Origin: Oscillospiraceae bacterium
GTDB lineage: Bacteria; Bacillota; Clostridia; UMGS1810
Direction of reading: 5' to 3'
Length of the DNA stretch: 5,396 bases
Assembly: GCA_022769845.1 (NCBI GenBank)
Contig: JALEIO010000012.1
Span: 1-5,396, forward strand
The translations under genes were made by a program, and so were the position numbers. The notes below the pieces were generated by a model. That model was not told the origin of the DNA, ran no database searches, and worked only from the letters and a program-made list of their open reading frames with translations. Shown here one piece after another: positions 1 to 5,396 of the stretch; positions within the stretch are counted from its first letter, which is position 1, and each line of letters opens with the position of its first letter.

Positions 1-1016
1 ATGCAAAATATGTGTGCGTTGTGCTTTTTAAGGTTTATACCGACGATTTTTTGCTAAATGAGGAGTTTTCAAACGCAATTTATGCCAAAAAAGGCAGTTT
101 TAATTTGGTTTTGGGTCAAAAGCATGATGATATTTATGTGGCGGCATTGTTTTTTGGTGAAAAATACGGTGCGCCGAAGGATAAAATTACACTTTTCTGC
201 AACGAGGTTTTTGACGACACAAATGCGTCTACCTTTGCCGCAATAGGCTCGGTTGAGCCTGTTGAGCGGGCATATGATTCTTATCAAAACGCAAGTCTCG
301 GGCTTAATGCGGTGTTTTATTCTGGCTACAATACCGTTGCAACCGTAAGCAGTCTTTCGTCCTCATACAAGTTTGATGACGAGCTGGTTGAAAAATTTGA
401 AAACGATCTTATAAACCGCGACAGCGACAGTGCGAAACGTCTTGTAAAAAGAATTGCTTCGGAGGTGCGTCAAAAAAACGCAACTCTTGTTTCGGTTACA
501 AAAAATTATTTTTACAAGCTTGTAAGCGTGATTTATAAAATCAATAAAAAATACGAGCTTAACAGCGCGGTTGAGATGAGTATTTCCAAAGTGCTGGACA
601 ATATTCATTCGGCAAACACGCTTGACGAGCTGGTTTTCGGCGTTATTCAATGCATCGATATGCTTTTTGACAATCTTAACACTGAATACGAAAACAACAT
701 AGTTTGGAAAATTAAGCAATATATTAAAGAAAACTATAAAAATCAGCTTTTGTCGCTCGGAGAGATAAGCGATTTTTTGAATCTGAACATTTCGTATGTT
801 AGTATGGTGTTTAAAAAAGAAGTGGGCATTACAATAAACAGATATATTATAAATTATCGGCTGGATAAGGCAAAGGAGCTGCTTTTGCGGCACGATTTGC
901 TTATAAAGGATATCGCAAATGCGGTGGGCTTTCAAAGCTCAAATTATTTTGCAAAGGTGTTTAAAAAGGTTGAGGGCATACAGCCTAAAGAGTATAGAGA
1001 AAAGAATATGCTTTAA
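1..1016 (+). CDS. AraC-family transcription regulator, YesN-like, 5' partial
   Basis: DNA-binding transcription activator of the AraC/XylS superfamily, cut at its N-terminus by the window edge. The frame is open from base 3 with no stop upstream, so the GTG at base 12 is not a credible start. Bases 20-350 resemble the degenerate GGDEF-like middle region of YesN-type proteins, notably IGSVEPVERAYDSYQNA near 243-293. A helical linker follows to about base 700. The C-terminus has two helix-turn-helix units: LSLGEISDFLNLNISYVSMV (about 750-810) and IKDIANAVGFQSSNYFAKVF (about 900-960). It ends with the family signature GIQPKEYR before TAA at 1014-1016. Such proteins usually carry an N-terminal response-regulator receiver, or transmembrane segments with an extracellular sensor domain; neither can be seen here. 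The gene lies 18 bases before an exported carbohydrate-active protein, so control of that operon in response to a sugar signal is likely but inferred. The AraC call is secure; the sensory half is unknown. Confidence 0.93.
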   Translation, partial: AKYVCVVLFKVYTDDFLLNEEFSNAIYAKKGSFNLVLGQKHDDIYVAALFFGEKYGAPKDKITLFCNEVFDDTNASTFAAIGSVEPVERAYDSYQNASLGLNAVFYSGYNTVATVSSLSSSYKFDDELVEKFENDLINRDSDSAKRLVKRIASEVRQKNATLVSVTKNYFYKLVSVIYKINKKYELNSAVEMSISKVLDNIHSANTLDELVFGVIQCIDMLFDNLNTEYENNIVWKIKQYIKENYKNQLLSLGEISDFLNLNISYVSMVFKKEVGITINRYIINYRLDKAKELLLRHDLLIKDIANAVGFQSSNYFAKVFKKVEGIQPKEYREKNML

Positions 1017-1030
1017 GAAGGGTTGGTAGG
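1015..1030 (+). promoter_or_regulatory. Ribosome binding region deciding the GTG start of the beta-helix protein gene
   Basis: Two purine-rich stretches precede the GTG at 1035: AAGAAGGG (1015-1022, overlapping the upstream TAA) and GGTAGG (1025-1030). The first ends 12 bases before the GTG and the second 4 bases before it, so neither spacing is ideal, but together they favour GTG 1035. The in-frame TTG at 1023 directly abuts AAGAAGGG and so has no usable spacing. The ATG at 1033 is out of frame and meets a stop at once. The overlap with the previous stop codon suggests translational coupling. Confidence 0.6.
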
Positions 1031-1034
1031 CAAT

Positions 1035-3830
1035 GTGAAAAATTTTTTAAAAAGATTTTTTATATATTTTATCGCTTTTCTAATGCTTTTTTCCGGCACA
1101 ACTTTTGCATCGGATGAAAAAATAGAGTATTCATCCGATAGTTTGCTTTCCTTGATGTGGGTAAAGTACGGCGAATACAAAACCGAGGACGATATAATAA
1201 AATGCTTTGGCGCGGGCGGTGACGGCGAATCGGAGAGCGGAATGGTTATAGATATTAATTTTCGCTCGAATCCGATTGATATTGGAACATATAAGTTTTT
1301 AAAATTTGATTGTTTTCGCGAGGACGACTCTACAAACGGTATGAGGCTGCGTATGTTTTTTTCGGACGGTACAAACGCGCAGAGAATTGTTTATTTAAAA
1401 AACAATGAATGGTATGACCTTGTTGAAAATATCGGTTCTGATAAAGAGCTTGCGCAGATGCATATTACGCCGTATCCCGATACTCCGAGCGGCGGCAGTT
1501 TTTACATAAAATCCGTTTCGTTTCATTTATCCGACCCGAGGAGTGAGGAGCAAATAAAAGAGGACGAAGAATTTTACAATTCGGTGAAGTGCGAAACGGG
1601 CGAAATTCAGGAAAAAGGCATATTTGAGCGGTTTAACGGATGTGAAATATCAGAGGAGCTTTTGACAAATCCGTCTTTTGATACGCTTGATAATTGGGCG
1701 GCGTCAAACGGCGCCTCCTTTGAAAAAGTCGATGGCGGAGCAGCGGGCAGCTGCGTTAAAATTTTTGACAGAGAATATTATTATTCGGGAATAAGACAGG
1801 ATATTTTAGGCGTTTTAAAGGCAAACGGCGCGGGAAATTATAAAATCAGCGCGCATTTTAAGGCAGATTCGCCCTCACCGATTATCGGCAATTCGTGTTT
1901 AGTCCGAATTTTGCTTAAAAAGAGCGGAAAAATAACTTATTACGCTTCGTCCTATCCTATTTCGGACAGCTGGGATGAAAACAGCAATGTCGTTTACATT
2001 CCGTATGATGAAAATGTTACCGCGGCGTTCTTTATTGTATGCGGCGCAGACCCAAGCGAGAGCGTTCATTTGCCGTTTTATGCAGACGAATGCAGTCTTA
2101 AAAAATACAGTGACGCGCCCGACTTATATGATGATACTTATAACGCTGCGGAGGCGAAAAAACGCATTGAGGAAATTGACGGTTTAGCACAAGCGCGCCG
2201 AGAAAACATATTAAATTCAGCGGATAATATTTCGATAAGCGGAACGAAATATTACGTTTCAAACAACGGAAACGACGATAATTCGGGACTTTCGCCGACA
2301 GACGCTTGGAAAAGCGTTGAAAGGGTTCAAAACGCTGATTTAAAAAGCGGAGACGGCGTATTTTTTGAGCGCGGAGGAATATGGAGAGGAGTAAACCTTG
2401 CCTGCGTCAGCGGAGTTTCATATGCCGCGTACGGCGAGGGCGAAAAGCCAAAACTATACGGCTCGGACAAAGACTATGCAAACGCCGCCTTATGGAAGAA
2501 AACCGAAACGGAAAACGTTTGGCAGACGGTGGATAATATTTATGGAAGTGCGGGATTTGTATCGTTTAACAACGGCGAGAAGTTTGCAATAAAAGTGTCG
2601 GATAAAAGCGAGCTTAATGCTGATTTTACTTTTTATGACGGCAAGTCGTCAACTTCGCCGGTATTTCTTTACTGCGAAGGCGGCAATCCCGGCGATGTGT
2701 ATGAAAATATAGAAATTGCTCCCGGGAGGAGTATTATAAGTGCAGCTGACAAATCGGACTGCGTAATAGATAATTTATGTCTTATGTATACAGGCTGGCA
2801 CGGAATAAGGTTTTCGTGCGTTGAAAATATGAAGGTTACAAACTGTGTTATAGGATATATAGGCGGCACGGGCGAAACAAGCCGATGGGGCAACGGCATT
2901 GAATTTTGGAACAGCTGCTCGGGAAGCGCTGAAAGAAAAAACACGGTTAAGGGCAACTACATTTTTCAGATTTACGACTCGGCTCTTACAAATCAGTACA
3001 AGGGCGAGGCTGAAAAACCGTCAAAACAGCAGTATATTGAGTATAGCGATAATCTTATTGAATATGCAACCTATGCGTTTGAATTTTTTTCGAGACAGTT
3101 AAATTCAAACCTCGATATAATGGAAAACATTACGGTAAGCGGTAATATTATGCGTTATTCGGGATACGGCTGGGGCGAGGAAAACCGTCCTGTAAAAGGG
3201 CAGTCGGCTGATATTAAGGGCTGGGAATCGAAAAACCGCACCAAAAATTTTGTTATAAAAAATAATATATCTTATATGCCGAAATATGCTCATATAGACT
3301 GGGCGAGTTTTGCGTATAACCTTAATTTTAAACTGCTTGTGACATCAAACCGCACAGAGCAGTATCTGCCGAGCCTTGACGGCAACACCTTTGTGTGCAG
3401 TTTTGGCGGTAATTTCGGAAAATTTAACGGCGAAAGCTACGAAATGAACTATGAAACAAAAAATCTTCTTGCTAAAAACTGTGTTGACAAAAATGCGCAA
3501 ATTCTTTTTATGTCATATGACGGCTTTAGCATAGGTACGCCTGTTATCAGTACCCCTGATGTGATTAAAGAGGGAAATACAATATCGTCGCAGCTTGAGC
3601 TTTCAAAAAATTTCAGCGGCGAGGATAAGAAAATAAATTTTGCGCTGTGTCTTTACGACGGAATTACACTTCGCGCAATAAACAACGTTGAGTATACTCA
3701 CAAAAACGGCGACGCGTCAAAAACTTTGACAAATGAAATTGTCATTCCAAACGGAATTTACGAGCATTTTGATATAAAGGCTATTGTTATGGACGAAAAT
3801 TTTGTAAGATATGAAACCGTTTTACAATAA
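1035..3830 (+). CDS. Exported multidomain right-handed parallel beta-helix protein with CBM4/9-like module, probable polysaccharide-active enzyme
   Basis: Secreted protein of about 931 residues, read from GTG 1035. Residues 1-25 form a signal peptide: KNFLKR, then a hydrophobic core, then a likely cut at TFA|SD. Residues 26-167 are a beta-rich domain also present in the next gene. A charged helix (about 168-190) follows. Residues 207-356 are a CBM4/9-like carbohydrate-binding module opening with EELLTNPSF. A second helical linker (about 365-400) leads to the beta-helix, about 404-830, which opens with the typical TKYYVSNNGNDDNSG...AWKS block. Six coils carry an asparagine ladder (N580, N603, N641, N673, N704, N744). 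A conserved-looking patch is IGG (609-611), RWGNGIE (617-623) and QIYDSALTNQ (645-654). The last 95 residues look like an Ig-like beta-domain ending IKAIVMDENFVRYETVL. No SLH repeats, LPXTG motif or dockerin are seen, so the protein is probably released or held by carbohydrate binding. Beta-helix proteins of this kind are mostly pectate-type lyases, GH28-like or related glycosidases; I cannot name the CAZy family, catalytic residues or substrate. Confidence 0.9.
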   Translation: MKNFLKRFFIYFIAFLMLFSGTTFASDEKIEYSSDSLLSLMWVKYGEYKTEDDIIKCFGAGGDGESESGMVIDINFRSNPIDIGTYKFLKFDCFREDDSTNGMRLRMFFSDGTNAQRIVYLKNNEWYDLVENIGSDKELAQMHITPYPDTPSGGSFYIKSVSFHLSDPRSEEQIKEDEEFYNSVKCETGEIQEKGIFERFNGCEISEELLTNPSFDTLDNWAASNGASFEKVDGGAAGSCVKIFDREYYYSGIRQDILGVLKANGAGNYKISAHFKADSPSPIIGNSCLVRILLKKSGKITYYASSYPISDSWDENSNVVYIPYDENVTAAFFIVCGADPSESVHLPFYADECSLKKYSDAPDLYDDTYNAAEAKKRIEEIDGLAQARRENILNSADNISISGTKYYVSNNGNDDNSGLSPTDAWKSVERVQNADLKSGDGVFFERGGIWRGVNLACVSGVSYAAYGEGEKPKLYGSDKDYANAALWKKTETENVWQTVDNIYGSAGFVSFNNGEKFAIKVSDKSELNADFTFYDGKSSTSPVFLYCEGGNPGDVYENIEIAPGRSIISAADKSDCVIDNLCLMYTGWHGIRFSCVENMKVTNCVIGYIGGTGETSRWGNGIEFWNSCSGSAERKNTVKGNYIFQIYDSALTNQYKGEAEKPSKQQYIEYSDNLIEYATYAFEFFSRQLNSNLDIMENITVSGNIMRYSGYGWGEENRPVKGQSADIKGWESKNRTKNFVIKNNISYMPKYAHIDWASFAYNLNFKLLVTSNRTEQYLPSLDGNTFVCSFGGNFGKFNGESYEMNYETKNLLAKNCVDKNAQILFMSYDGFSIGTPVISTPDVIKEGNTISSQLELSKNFSGEDKKINFALCLYDGITLRAINNVEYTHKNGDASKTLTNEIVIPNGIYEHFDIKAIVMDENFVRYETVLQ

Positions 3831-3842
3831 AGCTTACGCTTT
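3829..3842 (+). other. Small hairpin over the stop codon of the beta-helix protein gene
   Basis: AAAGC and GCTTT form a 5-base-pair stem around a TTAC loop, starting inside the TAA codon. No T-run follows (GGGG comes next), so it is not a convincing terminator. It may be chance, or a minor mRNA processing or stability element between the two exported-protein genes. Confidence 0.2.
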
Positions 3843-3846
3843 GGGG

Positions 3847-3852
3847 AAAGGA
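3847..3852 (+). promoter_or_regulatory. Shine-Dalgarno site of the second exported protein gene
   Basis: AAAGGA ends 8 bases before the ATG at 3861, a good spacing, and sits in the 30-base gap after the previous stop codon. It supports ATG 3861 as the start, and the signal peptide that begins there agrees. Confidence 0.8.
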
Positions 3853-3860
3853 TTGATATA

Positions 3861-5396
3861 ATGAAAAGAATATTGGTATTTTTGATATGTATTTCGCTTG
3901 TTTTCGGCGCTGCTCCTTATGCGTTTGCCGAACAGGACGCGATTATTTTAACAGGCGAGAAGCTTGTAAACAATGGAACTGCAATAAACGCTTTTTGGGA
4001 GATTGGTGAATTTGACGGTGAAAAGTGTGCTATCGCATGGGGCGGAAAAACCCGTGAGACTACAGGCGCGCCTGTTTTGCAATATGTTTTCAAAAACAGC
4101 ATTGATATTTCCCAATACCGTTTTATGGTAATTGATTATTACAGAACGGGCGATTTTAAGGGTATGAACATAAAGCTTAGAACCCTTGTAAACGGCGGAA
4201 CCAATCTAAATTTGTCTCTTATAAACCAAAACAACAAGTGGCATAAAACGCTTTACGAGCTTCGGGGCGACAACGCTGTAAGCGAGCAGCTTTTATGGTT
4301 TCAGTATAAACCCTTCGGCGAGAGCGGAACGCTTGAAAATACTCAAAATGAAAGATTTTACATAAAATCAATAGGATTTTACAAGGAAAATCCTTTTAAT
4401 GACGAGGAAAAAGCCGAATATGAAAAAATTAAAAAAGAGTATGATGAAAAAGAAAGGGAGTTTTATGGCGAAAAAGAGGAACATGCGGATTTTTCGCACC
4501 TTGAAGGCTATGAAAAAACGGGTGAGCTTTTAACCGACCCAAGCTTTGAGAATTATGAAAGTGTTTACGGCGCAGGGAAAATTTCGGATAATCTTATAAA
4601 TAATTCTTCCTTTGAGAGCGCACTCGGAAAAGAGTGGTATATAGTTGGAGACGCGAAATTTGAGGTTGTTTCGGACGATAAGCTTGGAAAATGCATAAAG
4701 GTTTCCGAGCGGCAAAAGTCTTACAGCAGTTTTGCGTGCAACATTAAGGATATTTTGGAAAACTACGGTCAGGGAATTTACAAAGCAACGGTAAATATAA
4801 AGGCGCCAAAAGGTGCAAAATCAATCGGAAACAACTATTATTTGTCTGCAAAGCTCAAAGGAAGCCTTGATTCTTCAACAAGCTGGCAGGGAAATTACAC
4901 CAAAATTGCCGCCGACTGGATAAAGCTTGATCTTACCTTTGTGGCAATGTGGAACGGTGATATCAGTTCTGCCATAATTTATGCCGAAGGCAACAAGGAT
5001 AACGAAGATTTTTATGTTGACAATATGGAACTTTACAAGGTTTCGGATATCCCGACGGACCCCGGCGATACGCAGTGGAAGGCTACGTCGGATGAGGCAC
5101 AAATTACAAAAACCGACGGTGCATATGACGGCGATTACTGTGTAAAGGTATCAAACAGATTGGATTCGTCAACGGGAGTTGCGCAAAATATTGCAAATGC
5201 GCTCAACCAAAACGGCTGCGGTTTTTACAGCGTTTCGGCATATATCAAAACAGACAAAAATTCTCTTTCAATAGACAAACCATACATAATTTATCTGCGT
5301 TTGTCGAGCGACGGCGGCACAACGATTGAAAAAAGAATAGATTATTATATGTCGGAGGACTGGCAGAAGATTTATTTTGTGTTTGACCTTCAGTGG
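3861..5396 (+). CDS. Exported protein with paralogous N-terminal domain and tandem CBM4/9-like modules, 3' partial
   Basis: First 512 residues of a secreted protein that continues past the window with no stop. Residues 1-23 are a signal peptide (MKRILVFLIC..., likely cut AFA|EQ). Residues 24-178 match the N-terminal domain of the preceding gene: IDI..Y at residue 81 in both proteins and FYIKS at 166 here versus 156 there. A highly charged helix (about 178-205, DEEKAEYEKIKKEYDEKERE) follows. ELLTDPSFE (222-230) looks like the first strand of a CBM4/9 module, but a second such opening, NLINNSSFES, comes only 22 residues later. The full module runs from about 244 to 392, ending VDNMELYKV. A further module occupies about 400-512 and includes DYCVKVSNRLDSSTG and YSVSAYIK. 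CBM4/9 modules bind polysaccharides such as xylan and beta-glucans, but the ligand here is unknown. Any catalytic domain or surface anchor would lie downstream. The gene is probably cotranscribed with the beta-helix gene. It could be an enzyme or a binding-only surface protein. Confidence 0.9.
   Translation, partial: MKRILVFLICISLVFGAAPYAFAEQDAIILTGEKLVNNGTAINAFWEIGEFDGEKCAIAWGGKTRETTGAPVLQYVFKNSIDISQYRFMVIDYYRTGDFKGMNIKLRTLVNGGTNLNLSLINQNNKWHKTLYELRGDNAVSEQLLWFQYKPFGESGTLENTQNERFYIKSIGFYKENPFNDEEKAEYEKIKKEYDEKEREFYGEKEEHADFSHLEGYEKTGELLTDPSFENYESVYGAGKISDNLINNSSFESALGKEWYIVGDAKFEVVSDDKLGKCIKVSERQKSYSSFACNIKDILENYGQGIYKATVNIKAPKGAKSIGNNYYLSAKLKGSLDSSTSWQGNYTKIAADWIKLDLTFVAMWNGDISSAIIYAEGNKDNEDFYVDNMELYKVSDIPTDPGDTQWKATSDEAQITKTDGAYDGDYCVKVSNRLDSSTGVAQNIANALNQNGCGFYSVSAYIKTDKNSLSIDKPYIIYLRLSSDGGTTIEKRIDYYMSEDWQKIYFVFDLQW

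Noticed and set aside
12..14. GTG at base 12 as the true start of the regulator
   Set aside because: The frame stays open to the window edge, there is no room for a ribosome site, and the protein would begin inside a beta-strand of the middle domain.
363..935. Long antisense open frame of 190 codons opposite the regulator gene
   Set aside because: It lies wholly inside a clear AraC-type coding region, has no recognisable domain and reads as low-complexity Ile/Phe/Asn-rich sequence, as expected from the complement of an A/T-rich gene.
1023..1034. TTG at 1023 as start of the beta-helix protein
   Set aside because: It directly abuts the possible Shine-Dalgarno sequence with no spacing and only adds four residues before a good signal peptide; GTG 1035 fits better.
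3829..3842. Rho-independent terminator between the two exported-protein genes
   Set aside because: The stem has only five pairs and is followed by GGGG rather than a T-run.
3857..3862. TATAAT resembling a -10 promoter box
   Set aside because: It overlaps the ATG start codon, and no credible -35 box lies about 17 bases upstream; transcription from it would give a message lacking the ribosome site.

Overview
The window looks like part of a polysaccharide-utilisation or cell-surface carbohydrate locus from a Gram-positive, probably anaerobic bacterium of the Clostridia. That placement is an inference. It rests on A/T-leaning codon use, strong AGGAGG-like ribosome sites, Gram-positive style signal peptides, a YesN/AraC-type regulator and free cysteines in an exported protein. 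Nothing here fixes a species. No rRNA, tRNA, CRISPR array, mobile element or terminator was found.

Layout: three genes lie on the + strand with very short gaps (18 and 30 bases), as in a single operon. (1) Bases 1-1016 hold the C-terminal part of a transcription regulator with a GGDEF-like/helical middle region and an AraC double helix-turn-helix; its N-terminus lies upstream of the window. (2) Bases 1035-3830 encode a complete exported protein of about 931 residues: signal peptide, N-terminal beta-sandwich-like domain, CBM4/9-type carbohydrate-binding module, right-handed parallel beta-helix (probable lyase or glycosidase) and a small C-terminal beta-domain. (3) Bases 3861-5396 hold the first 512 residues of a second exported protein: signal peptide, the same N-terminal domain, a charged helical linker and at least two CBM4/9-type modules. 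It runs off the window before any catalytic domain or cell-wall anchor is reached. No stretch over 300 bases lacks a gene.

How they may work together (inference): the regulator would respond, directly or through a sensor, to a carbohydrate-related signal and switch on the two exported proteins, which bind and probably cleave a polysaccharide outside the cell. The most interesting point is that the two exported proteins share an N-terminal domain of about 140 residues that I cannot assign to a named family, followed by a charged helix and a CBM. This suggests a paralogous family built on one modular plan. The rest is a fairly ordinary carbohydrate locus, and I see no clear sign of a wholly new system.
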